DNA of 15,291 bases, from positions 1-15,291 of the forward strand of contig JALAGK010000348.1 in the NCBI GenBank assembly GCA_022712475.1, given 5' to 3'. Every line of letters begins with the position of its first letter. The first letter of the stretch is position 1. This DNA comes from Enterobacteriaceae bacterium. Its GTDB lineage: Bacteria; Pseudomonadota; Gammaproteobacteria; Enterobacterales; Enterobacteriaceae. Positions 7,065 to 13,564 of the stretch are shown one piece after another. The notes beneath the pieces were generated by a model. That model saw nothing but the letters and a program-made list of their open reading frames with translations, had not been told where the DNA came from and ran no database searches. A program made the translations under genes and the position numbers.

Positions 7065-7140
7065 TAAGCCGGTATACGCTTAACGGTAAAGTGATGTGCT
7101 TCGGCGCATGTATGCAGGTTCAACTCCTGTTACCGGCTTA
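7065..7140 (+). ncRNA. tRNA-like RNA lacking an anticodon loop
   Basis: This is a 76-nt rightward RNA in the F-G gap, opposite to the late operon. Its ends are perfectly complementary over 10 bp (TAAGCCGGTA with TACCGGCTTA). Folded as a tRNA it has a 7-bp acceptor stem (7068-7074 with 7131-7137), U8 A9, and a D arm CGCTT/AAGTG with the loop AACGGTA containing GG. The canonical T arm has GCAGG/CCTGT closing the loop TTCAACT. G18/G19 and TTCAA, needed for the D-loop/T-loop contact, are therefore present. The anticodon arm is replaced by ATGTGC-TTCG-GCGCAT, a 6-bp stem with a cUUCGg tetraloop, so there is no anticodon. No CCA follows (the next bases are ATCA). A consensus-like promoter starts at its 5' end. 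It is likely a structured non-decoding tRNA mimic rather than a working tRNA. The last 3 nt overlap the F stop codon. Confidence 0.72.
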
Positions 7141-8466
7141 ATCAATCTTCCCCTCCAGCACTTCAAGCCAGCCTCCGGCAATATCTGTTATCAGGCTCTG
7201 CGCATCAACGCGATACGCATTTATCAGCACATCCAGTGAATCAGGCTGGCGCTTAACGCTCTGCGCCGCGTTGACCGCTACTTTTGCCGTACCGTCACGC
7301 GTGGTGACGATGTACAGCAGGTTATTGTGCCGGTTGTCCCATAGCACCGCCTGCGGTGCGGCCATCAGCGCAGGCAGTAATTGCAGGTCTTCTGGCCGGA
7401 GCGCAACGCCGGTTGCGTGGTGTTTGGGACTGTCTGCGTGCATCAGACTTTTTTCACTCATCACCAGCAGCCGCGACGGCTCTGAACCTGTGCGTTCACG
7501 CACCGCGTGCGCGATAGCCTCGGTCATAAATCCCAGCGTCTGCACGCCGTGACCGGCGCGGCGGGATTCGGTGAGGCGGCGAACCCACAACGAAAACGCG
7601 AGCTGGCGTTCGCAGCTGTTGTTCAGCACCTGCACAACCTGCTCACGCAGCGCAGCGTCGCGGGTTTCAACCAGCTTACGGATTAACGACTGGTCTGTGC
7701 CGAATGCCGCCGAGCCGGGGTTATACGACCAACCGACGTCGGGCGTCATTTTTACCCGCCCGTTATCAAACGTGGTTGACGTGGTGCGGTACAGCTCGCC
7801 GGTTGCTTCATCCATGCCCGCGTCCACGTCGTGCGTGTGAACGAAAGAGGCCCCGTAGCTGACCTGAAGCCCCAGCGCTTTCATGCGCGCTACTGACAAT
7901 GCCCGGACGCGGCAGCGGCAGCTCCAGCCGTTCGGCGGGTAATGCGCCCTCCAGAACGGGTCATCATAGCGGAACACCATCAAATGCAGCTTTGCGTGCT
8001 CCGGGCGTGTTCTGCCGTCTTCAATCGCTACGTATTGCCAGTACGGAAACTCCTCCGCAGTGTTCATCATCTGCGCGTAACGGCCTGCGTTATACGCAGT
8101 GCGCGTGTTGACGTTGTAAATTGTCGCCAGGCGGCGTGGGCTACCGAGCTGGATTTCTTTTGCGCCACCGGCACTGTCAACAACAATCTGCTTTCCCCAC
8201 CAACCCAGCTTTTGCAGGCGCGGGGCCAGGGTGCGGGTGAATTCCCGGCGGGTGATGCCGTCAGCAATGGCCCGGTCAACTTCCTCCCGGATTGTATTCA
8301 GCACATCAAGGCGCGCTGCTTTTGCCACGGTAAAAGCGCGGGCGTGCGCATCGGTCAGTTGTTCGAACCAGTTCCAGGTAACCGCGTGTCCCTTCGCCCG
8401 AAAATACGCGACGGCCTCTTTCGGTGGCAGGCGCGCTGCATAGGCCAGGTCAACGGTCTGTGGCAT
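7138..8466 (-). CDS. F: Head morphogenesis protein gpF with C-terminal PBECR-like nuclease domain (Mu gp30-like)
   Basis: This encodes a 442-residue minor head protein beginning MPQTVDLAYAARLPPKEAV. The frame is open for 9 more codons upstream, but ATG 8466 has GGGGG 7 nt before it and matches the family start. Residues about 60-190 are the SPP1 gp7/Mu F domain, with VNTRTAYNAGRY and the conserved H..L.....PFW...PPNGWSCRCRV end. Residues about 290-425 form a separate domain containing LLVMSEKSLMHADSPKHH, LPALMAAPQAVLWD and LLYIVTT. It resembles the PBECR (phage Barnase-EndoU-ColicinE5/D-RelE-like) nuclease domains reported at the C-termini of Mu gpF proteins. His343, Lys348, His349 and His350 are candidate active-site residues. 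The start overlaps the portal gene end by 17 nt. The tRNA-like RNA abuts the 3' end on the other strand. Confidence 0.88.
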   Translation of the reverse strand: MPQTVDLAYAARLPPKEAVAYFRAKGHAVTWNWFEQLTDAHARAFTVAKAARLDVLNTIREEVDRAIADGITRREFTRTLAPRLQKLGWWGKQIVVDSAGGAKEIQLGSPRRLATIYNVNTRTAYNAGRYAQMMNTAEEFPYWQYVAIEDGRTRPEHAKLHLMVFRYDDPFWRAHYPPNGWSCRCRVRALSVARMKALGLQVSYGASFVHTHDVDAGMDEATGELYRTTSTTFDNGRVKMTPDVGWSYNPGSAAFGTDQSLIRKLVETRDAALREQVVQVLNNSCERQLAFSLWVRRLTESRRAGHGVQTLGFMTEAIAHAVRERTGSEPSRLLVMSEKSLMHADSPKHHATGVALRPEDLQLLPALMAAPQAVLWDNRHNNLLYIVTTRDGTAKVAVNAAQSVKRQPDSLDVLINAYRVDAQSLITDIAGGWLEVLEGKID

Positions 8467-10000
8467 CGAGACGCCCCCACAAATCCGCGACAAAAATAGC
8501 GCGGGTTAACAGGTCAATCAGCGCGCTGTCGTCCAGGTCGCCATACAGCTCACTGGCTTTGCTCATGGCCGCCTCCGGTCCACTTTTAAGCACTTCCAGT
8601 ATCAACGGTTTCAGCATGGGTTCAGCGGTCTGTTGTAGTTCATCAGCCGTTACGCCTGCTGCCAGTTCGTCTGCTGCATCGCCATCAGCGACCGCTAAAT
8701 CCTGCGCTGACAACGCAGCACGGCCAGCCGGTGGCGTGGGGGCGTCTGTCGCTACCGGAGCCGCAAAAACCGGCTCATTGTTGACAGGCTGCGGAATGCC
8801 GAGCTTCGCCTGAACCCACGATACCGGCACAGGCATACCCGCAGCCAGCTTTGGAATAGCATCGGCAAATGTCGCAATGTCCTCGGATTCGCTGATATCA
8901 AATTTCAGCCGTGGCAGGCGTCGCGGGTCAACCGAGGTGCGACTGTTGAGTGCAAGCAGCGGAAACAGCAGATCACGCCCGACCGTGCGCTCAATCTGAC
9001 CGACATCGGCGTTGCGGATTTCGTGGCGCACCTCGTTGTGCACTTCACCGAGCGACCGCGCGCCTTTGTCGCCCGCCTCTGTTGTGAGCGTGCCGCCCAG
9101 GATGGCTTTTGACATTGCCCGCTCGGCCCAGCTAATCATTGCGACGAACGGGTCAGCCTGACCGTTGGCGGCGCTCTGAAAATCCAGCGTCATTCCCATC
9201 GGGATAATGCCGCCTGCGCGGCGACCAATGTCCATGACGGCCTGCATTAACGTTGATTTTTCGCGGGGTGTTGCGCCTGTCGGGTATTTCCCGACGCGCA
9301 TCGGCAGGCCGTACACCTCCAAAAATTCCGCAAAATCTCTGACAGAGTAGTTTTTGAAGATGAACGGCCAGACGAGCGTCCTGACCAGACCGTGTGTGCC
9401 TGCGTAGCCGGTGCGAGATTTAGCCTGATGGCGCAGCCACCCGAACGGCTGGAGCGGACAACCCTCATAGCTGCCGTCGCGCAGGCGCAGCTCGTGCAGG
9501 TTATCCGGGTTGGCGCAGAATAACGCCGCGTCGCGGTGATGCAGTGCGACCGGGACACGCATCTTCCCGAGCCAGCCCCATTCAATCTCCTGCATCGAAT
9601 ACCCTTTGAGGATGGCATCACCGGCGTCGAAAATGCCGTCTTCAAACCACGACGCATCGCGCAGCAGTTCGTCGAGCATTTCCGCGGCTTTCTTTTCCTG
9701 CGGCGTGGCGTTCTTCGGTGGCTGAATAGCCCATTCAAGCCCCTGGATAGCCAGTCTTCGCTTGCTCAACTCAGAAAAAAGGTGCGTATCTTTTTCTTCC
9801 ATGTCGAATGCCAGGTCAGCCTGCGCGGACAGGTCACCGCTCTCTGCATCGCGCAGCAGCTGCGCGGCGCGGTTTGGTGTAATGCCGCTCGACGGGTGCT
9901 CCTGGGTGCGCTTCATCACCAGCGCCAGCGCTTCCTGTGCCGTTTGTAGTTCATCGTCAAAATCAAACGGCTTACCTGTCAGATCCACAATCTGGCCCAC
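8450..10000 (-). CDS. Portal protein, DUF935 (Mu gp29-like)
   Basis: This encodes a protein of about 516 residues, close to Mu gp29 (512). It has the family features GITPNRAAQLLRDAESGDL, DMEEKDTHLFSELSKRRLAIQGLEW, LKGYSMQEIEWGW, YSVRDFAEFLEVYGLPMRVGKYP and GGTLTTEAGDKGARSLGEVHNEVR. The portal forms the dodecameric DNA channel of the head and the docking site of the terminase. Two GTG codons are possible starts. GTG at 10000-9998 lies 8 nt after AGGGGG and overlaps the terminase stop as TAGTG, whereas GTG at 10009 is almost on top of the same Shine-Dalgarno, so I chose 10000. The C-terminal 100 residues are Ala/Asp/Pro-rich and may contact gpF or scaffold. Confidence 0.93.
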   Translation of the reverse strand: MGQIVDLTGKPFDFDDELQTAQEALALVMKRTQEHPSSGITPNRAAQLLRDAESGDLSAQADLAFDMEEKDTHLFSELSKRRLAIQGLEWAIQPPKNATPQEKKAAEMLDELLRDASWFEDGIFDAGDAILKGYSMQEIEWGWLGKMRVPVALHHRDAALFCANPDNLHELRLRDGSYEGCPLQPFGWLRHQAKSRTGYAGTHGLVRTLVWPFIFKNYSVRDFAEFLEVYGLPMRVGKYPTGATPREKSTLMQAVMDIGRRAGGIIPMGMTLDFQSAANGQADPFVAMISWAERAMSKAILGGTLTTEAGDKGARSLGEVHNEVRHEIRNADVGQIERTVGRDLLFPLLALNSRTSVDPRRLPRLKFDISESEDIATFADAIPKLAAGMPVPVSWVQAKLGIPQPVNNEPVFAAPVATDAPTPPAGRAALSAQDLAVADGDAADELAAGVTADELQQTAEPMLKPLILEVLKSGPEAAMSKASELYGDLDDSALIDLLTRAIFVADLWGRLDATDR

Positions 10001-11643
10001 TACCAGCACCCCCTTTCAAATTCGTGATAATCGTCGTCATCCCTGGCGCTATCATTGCGCGCCGGGATAGCGCGCACGCTGTCTTCATCTATTACAAAGC
10101 CGTTCATATACGATGCCCGGACAGCCATACAGAGCGCGACGGCGCTGTCGCCGTGACGGCGGCTTTTGCCGTCCGTATCTTTGGTCCGGCCCTTGTCAAT
10201 CTGCGGCACCCCTTTGATGACTTTGATTTGCAGCAGGTCGTCCAGCGTGGTCTGGTGACGTGCAATTGTTATGTTCTGCGCCTCAAACTCGCCCTTAAGC
10301 TTCGGCATCCACTCCTGATACCAGGCGGCGCTCAGGTGAACGCAGTCAATCATTTCCGGGCCATAGATGAGGCGCGCAGCTTCGGCGAGGTAACCACCGT
10401 TACCGGTGGCATCAAATGCGGCACCAATGAAACGCGGCAGGCGAGCCAGAATAAACAGCATGATTTGCCGTTGCTGGTCATAAGTCAGATTGCGCAGTTC
10501 AACCCTGAAAGCCTCCCGCTTGCGCAGGTCTTCTGTGATTTCCAGTGGGATAAACACGGTCAGGTCGCCGCGTCGCGCAAAGTCCTCGCCGAACGCGTGC
10601 TTGTGGTTTACGTTCAGCCCGGCAAGCAGTGGAGCAAGTTCTGTTTCACACCACTCGTCAACCATGCTTTCACGCATCGCCGGTGACAGGGCTTCAAAAT
10701 TATCCGGGGCGGTATAACGGCAAATAGGGATGTCGCGCTCTGGCGTCATCGCGGCTTCAATCAGCACGCGTGACAAATACGCACCGCCCGATTTTTTCGG
10801 CACGCAGCCGTATTCCTCGTCGGCGCTTTCCTTATCCGGGGCGTTTCTGTACAGGTCATCGCGCCATTTCTTTTCAGCTTCCGGCGACCATGCCTGGTTG
10901 GTTACGTAACAAATGCGACGGTACAGGCCGTCTGCTATCGCATCATCGAGCGTGATGCGGTGGACGCTGTAATCTTTGCGACCCTCACGGGCGTCCTGAA
11001 TGTACTGATTAAACAAATTATCGACGCCATTGTGCGTCGATATAATGCGCACGCGAGCGCCCCACATCGTGAGCGCCATCGCGGCTTTTAGCAGCTCGTT
11101 AAGGGATTCGTGAAAGGCAGCTTCATCAATGACAACGTCACCCTGCAAGCCGCGCAGGTTAGACGGGCGGGAAGAAAGCGCCTGGATTTTAAATCCGCTG
11201 TTCGGGAATCGAATCATATAAGTCAGGATTTCTTCCTGACGACTGCTGTCCCAGAATGTCTGCTCGTAAACGTCCGCCTCTGCGAGCTGATTAAATGCCC
11301 TGGCGAACAGGGCGCACGCGGCGATGTATTCCAGCGCCATCTCCTGACGCGAACCTACGTAAAATACATTGCGGCCACCACGGCGGCGTGGCCTTGCTGC
11401 GGTGATAACATTGCGCCCGGCTTCGGCCCATGTCAGACCTGTTCGGCGTGATTTTTCAGCTATGCATATCGGGCTGTCATCCTCAAACCAGCGCTGCTGG
11501 TATGCGAGAAACACAGCTTCATTGGCGGGCTGAACTGCGGCGACATCGGTTGTAATCTGGACGCCGAGTTTGCTGGCTTCTTCCTGTAGGTCGATTTTTC
11601 GCGGGTCAGAGAGCGGAACCCAGTTCTTATTTTTGGTAGCCAT
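10000..11643 (-). CDS. Terminase large subunit (Mu gp28-like)
   Basis: This encodes a 547-residue DNA packaging motor, close to Mu gp28 (551). The ATPase half shows a Walker A-like EKSRRTGLT (residues 63-71), Walker B VVIDEAAF with D173/E174, and a coupling motif ISTHNG about 30 residues later. The C-terminal nuclease half shows AAFDATGNGGYLAEA with its acidic residue, and a late GDSAVALCMAV segment whose Asp is the usual metal ligand. It would cut host-flanked Mu ends by headful packaging and pump DNA into the prohead. The small subunit ends 2 nt upstream. The ribosome binding site is modest (AGG with 7 nt spacing), and the stop overlaps the portal start. Confidence 0.96.
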   Translation of the reverse strand: MATKNKNWVPLSDPRKIDLQEEASKLGVQITTDVAAVQPANEAVFLAYQQRWFEDDSPICIAEKSRRTGLTWAEAGRNVITAARPRRRGGRNVFYVGSRQEMALEYIAACALFARAFNQLAEADVYEQTFWDSSRQEEILTYMIRFPNSGFKIQALSSRPSNLRGLQGDVVIDEAAFHESLNELLKAAMALTMWGARVRIISTHNGVDNLFNQYIQDAREGRKDYSVHRITLDDAIADGLYRRICYVTNQAWSPEAEKKWRDDLYRNAPDKESADEEYGCVPKKSGGAYLSRVLIEAAMTPERDIPICRYTAPDNFEALSPAMRESMVDEWCETELAPLLAGLNVNHKHAFGEDFARRGDLTVFIPLEITEDLRKREAFRVELRNLTYDQQRQIMLFILARLPRFIGAAFDATGNGGYLAEAARLIYGPEMIDCVHLSAAWYQEWMPKLKGEFEAQNITIARHQTTLDDLLQIKVIKGVPQIDKGRTKDTDGKSRRHGDSAVALCMAVRASYMNGFVIDEDSVRAIPARNDSARDDDDYHEFERGCW

Positions 11644-11645
11644 AG

Positions 11646-12227
11646 TTACGCCTGCCCGAGCAGAACTCGCCGGATTTTTGCTTCCAGTTCTTCGCTCATG
11701 CCGTCCTGGCCGCGCAGTTCATCGCTGACCGCGTTTGCGGCTTCCTCAGCGAATGCTTGACGAATCTCTTTCTCGCGCTTATGGCTCGACATTGCTGTTG
11801 ATTCCAGACGCTGCGCCGCAAGCATGGCGTTTTTTAGCATGTCAATATCAACCGCCGCTTCGGGGTCTTCAATCTGCTGCATCATCGCTCTAAAGAGCTG
11901 GCTGCGGGCCATCTCAAGGATAAGCTTTGTGGTTTCACCCATCGGCTTGTCGCCAAGCTGGTCCGTCAGCGCGGTGGTCATTTCGCGCAACTGGCGTAGG
12001 TTTGCGCCTACCTGCTCAACGCTGGTTGCGTAACGGTTCAGGCCACTGCGGGAGAGCTTCATATCATCAGGCAAACCGGCGTCGGCAATCAGCGCGTTAA
12101 TCTCGTCCAGGATTTGCGCCTGGGGAATGGATTTATCACGCAGCATTTGATGCAGGGTTTTACGCACGTTTTCCGGCAATAAATCTACCTTCGAAGCCCT
12201 GCCTCGGGTTGGTTTGGTCTTTTCCAT
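11646..12227 (-). CDS. Terminase small subunit, DUF3486 (Mu gp27-like)
   Basis: This encodes a 193-residue protein beginning MEKTKPTRGRASKVDLLPE. The opening RGR.SK.DLLPE.VR..L..ML is the DUF3486 signature. DUF3486 proteins of Mu-like phages are the small terminase, which recognises DNA and regulates the large subunit. Residues about 15-65 form a helix-turn-helix-like region (SIPQAQILDEINALI.....LSRSGLNRYA). The rest is long, charged helix suited to oligomerisation. A GTG two codons upstream is in frame, but AAGGG lies 5 nt before ATG 12227, so I start there. It is followed immediately by the large subunit. Confidence 0.88.
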   Translation of the reverse strand: MEKTKPTRGRASKVDLLPENVRKTLHQMLRDKSIPQAQILDEINALIADAGLPDDMKLSRSGLNRYATSVEQVGANLRQLREMTTALTDQLGDKPMGETTKLILEMARSQLFRAMMQQIEDPEAAVDIDMLKNAMLAAQRLESTAMSSHKREKEIRQAFAEEAANAVSDELRGQDGMSEELEAKIRRVLLGQA

Positions 12228-12235
12228 ATCCACCC

Positions 12236-12526
12236 TTAACGCGCTCGCGGGCGCTTAACGCCGGTCACTTTCGCCCGGCCTTCGGCGACATCCTGCCCGC
12301 GCCCGGACAGGGTGGCGACGCAAAAACCGCCGCGCAGGCGCTCAACCGTGACCAGCCCCTGCTCGGCAAGCCAGTCAAGCTGTCCGCGCACTACATCACG
12401 CGACACGCTGTGGCCGTAGGCATCAAGACAATCCTGTAAAATCGACTCGTTAGCCTCACCATTACACTCAAGCAGCGAGCGCAGAATCACCAGGCGGCGG
12501 TCTTCGGTTAGAATGTCGTTAATCAT
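12236..12526 (-). CDS. Small winged-helix protein (Mu gp26-like)
   Basis: This encodes a 96-residue protein beginning MINDILTEDRRLVILRSLLEC. The layout fits a winged-helix DNA-binding fold. RRLVILRSLLECNGEANESILQDCLDAYG and VSRDVVRGQLDWLAEQGLVTVE form the helical part, and RLRGGFCVATLSGRGQDVAEGR forms the wing. Proteins with the same order sit between gp25 and gp27 in Mu-like phages, and I recognise this one as the gp26 type (VpaChn25_0724 family). The ATG overlaps the preceding TGA (ATGA). Its position next to the small terminase suggests a role in packaging or late gene control, but the function is not established. Confidence 0.8.
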   Translation of the reverse strand: MINDILTEDRRLVILRSLLECNGEANESILQDCLDAYGHSVSRDVVRGQLDWLAEQGLVTVERLRGGFCVATLSGRGQDVAEGRAKVTGVKRPRAR

Positions 12527-12825
12527 CGTTGTTTGCTTCCGTTTACAGCGTTTTCAAGTAAAAGGCCCAGCTGGTGAGAAATGGCCCTCATTTGCTGATT
12601 CAGCGCTTTGATTTCTCCGCCCATATCGGCAATCTGAAGCCGCAGCTCGTGCATGTCTTCGGCACGCGGGGCGCTGGCGTGCCGGGTTTCGATTTCAGTT
12701 AGACGGTTTTCCAGTCGCTCCACGCGCTCGGTTGTCGCAAACGTGCGCCGCAGCGCGTACCAGGCAACCCCGACAATCATGCTCAACGCCGCCAGTACAG
12801 CGGTTAATACCGGGTACGAATTCAT
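12523..12825 (-). CDS. DUF2730 membrane protein, releasin-like (Mu gp25-like)
   Basis: This encodes a 100-residue protein beginning MNSYPVLTAVLAALSMIVG. Residues about 5-25 are one transmembrane helix, followed by a positively charged YALRRTF and a long coiled coil to about residue 92 (RVERLENRLTEIETR ... EIKALNQQMRAISHQLGLLLE). This is the DUF2730 architecture of Mu gp25. In Mu this protein has been reported to act as a releasin, helping the signal-anchor-release endolysin leave the membrane without a classical holin. The SAR-type endolysin here and the lack of a visible holin are consistent with that. The ribosome binding site GGAGG has 6 nt spacing, and the start overlaps the zinc-finger gene stop (ATGA). 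Confidence 0.82.
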   Translation of the reverse strand: MNSYPVLTAVLAALSMIVGVAWYALRRTFATTERVERLENRLTEIETRHASAPRAEDMHELRLQIADMGGEIKALNQQMRAISHQLGLLLENAVNGSKQR

Positions 12826-13025
12826 TCACATCCTCCGGCGCGGCAGCGGTGGCAATGGCTCGCCATCGGCTGAACGGTCAGCACATCAGGCGTCAGTGGT
12901 GCGCTGCATGTCGCGCAGGTTCGCGGCGGGGTATAAGCCCTGCATGGTGGGGAGGAATACGCACACCCCTGTTGCTGCAAGATGTCACGGAGCAGGCTGT
13001 CCAGCTCGCGCATCTGTTCGTCCAT
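12822..13025 (-). CDS. TraR/DksA-type C4 zinc finger protein (Mu gp24-like)
   Basis: This encodes a 67-residue protein with Cys37-x2-Cys40-x17-Cys58-x2-Cys61, the exact spacing of the TraR/DksA zinc finger. An N-terminal helix (residues 1-19, MDEQMRELDSLLRDILQQQ) carries acidic residues. TraR-like proteins enter the RNA polymerase secondary channel and reprogramme promoters. This one is much smaller than DksA and similar in size to TraR (73 residues). Two extra cysteines (21 and 28) are unusual. The start has AGGA with 9 nt spacing and lies inside the end of Rz1, so the lysis genes and this regulator are translated from one message. Family identity is good, while activity on polymerase is unproven. 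Confidence 0.82.
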   Translation of the reverse strand: MDEQMRELDSLLRDILQQQGCAYSSPPCRAYTPPRTCATCSAPLTPDVLTVQPMASHCHRCRAGGCE

Positions 13026-13317
13026 AAATCAAATTCCTCTGTTCGTCCTGCTGGCGAGCCGCTTTTTTATCGCGGTTGCACTGACCGAGTGCGGCAAGCA
13101 GGTCGGCATTCCACATTAACGAACTTCGCCACACGAACGGCACCGGCATAGCCGGGACCGGCGTTGCGGCCAGCAGTTCTGCATCAATCCGGGGAGACAG
13201 CACCACCGGCGCGGGTGGCGTGTTCGAGCTGCTGCAACTCGCGAGCAGCATCAGCAGGAACGGGGCTGTCGCTGCACGCGTCAACCGCTGCGGCGCTGAT
13301 TTTTTGCTTTGCTTCAT
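12985..13317 (-). CDS. Outer-membrane spanin subunit Rz1 (lipoprotein)
   Basis: The ATG at 13317-13315 opens a 110-residue frame beginning MKQSKKSAPQRL. It has a hydrophobic stretch APFLLMLLA and the lipobox LLAS-Cys28, so signal peptidase II should make a lipoprotein from Cys28. The mature part is Pro-rich (SSNTPPAPVVLSP and TPVPAMPVPFVW), typical of Rz1. The first 134 nt lie inside the 3' part of Rz in another frame, and the rest continues past its end, an overlapping-spanin layout. Rz1 sits in the outer membrane and joins Rz across the periplasm to fuse the membranes at the last step of lysis. It is longer than most Rz1 proteins. The frame is open upstream, but only this start gives a lipoprotein. 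Confidence 0.82.
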   Translation of the reverse strand: MKQSKKSAPQRLTRAATAPFLLMLLASCSSSNTPPAPVVLSPRIDAELLAATPVPAMPVPFVWRSSLMWNADLLAALGQCNRDKKAARQQDEQRNLIYGRTDARAGQPAP

Positions 13318-13564
13318 CACGCTGACTCTCACCTGAAATGCGCGCTGCGTGGTTAGCGGCGCGGATTGCGGAAAAAACCTGTACAGTCTGTTCCTGACTG
13401 TGCAGCAGCCACTCAAATTTGCTGCGGGCCTGCCGTTCAGCGAGCAGGTCATTGCGCAGCTCGTCGTTATCATCGCTGAGGTCATCAATCCACCAGGCGG
13501 CGGCACCCGCAGCAACCACCACGGCCAGACCGACACTAATTAACAGGTAGTTACTTAAGGTCAC
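13184..13564 (-). CDS. Inner-membrane spanin subunit Rz
   Basis: This encodes a 126-residue protein from GTG 13564 (MTLSNYLLISVGLAVVV...). An ATG five codons upstream (13579) is an alternative, but the GGGGG that could act as Shine-Dalgarno lies between the two. One N-terminal transmembrane helix (about residues 6-25) is followed by a periplasmic coiled coil (about 26-95, DDLSDDNDELRNDLLAERQARSKFEWLL). This is the form of Rz spanins, which pair with the Rz1 lipoprotein to disrupt the outer membrane. The start overlaps the endolysin 3' end by about 14 nt, and Rz1 is nested in its last third. Spanins diverge fast, so the call rests on architecture and position. Confidence 0.83.
   Translation of the reverse strand: MTLSNYLLISVGLAVVVAAGAAAWWIDDLSDDNDELRNDLLAERQARSKFEWLLHSQEQTVQVFSAIRAANHAARISGESQRDEAKQKISAAAVDACSDSPVPADAARELQQLEHATRAGGAVSPD

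Noticed and set aside
7065..7140. A functional decoding tRNA
   Set aside because: No 7-nt anticodon loop can be drawn; the region between D and T arms is only 19-20 nt and folds best as a UUCG-capped hairpin. No CCA is encoded.
7031..7140. A small leftward gene in the F-G gap (ATG CGC CGA AGC ... TAA, 9 codons)
   Set aside because: It is very short, its AGGAG is too far from the ATG, and the sequence is better explained by the plus-strand RNA fold.
7942..8499. 185-codon plus-strand open frame opposite gpF
   Set aside because: Shadow of the F gene; no start signals and no recognisable protein.
9937..10686. 249-codon plus-strand open frame opposite the terminase and portal genes
   Set aside because: It is antisense to strongly recognisable terminase motifs, has no ribosome binding site and no protein-like features. 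It is a shadow of GC-rich codon usage.
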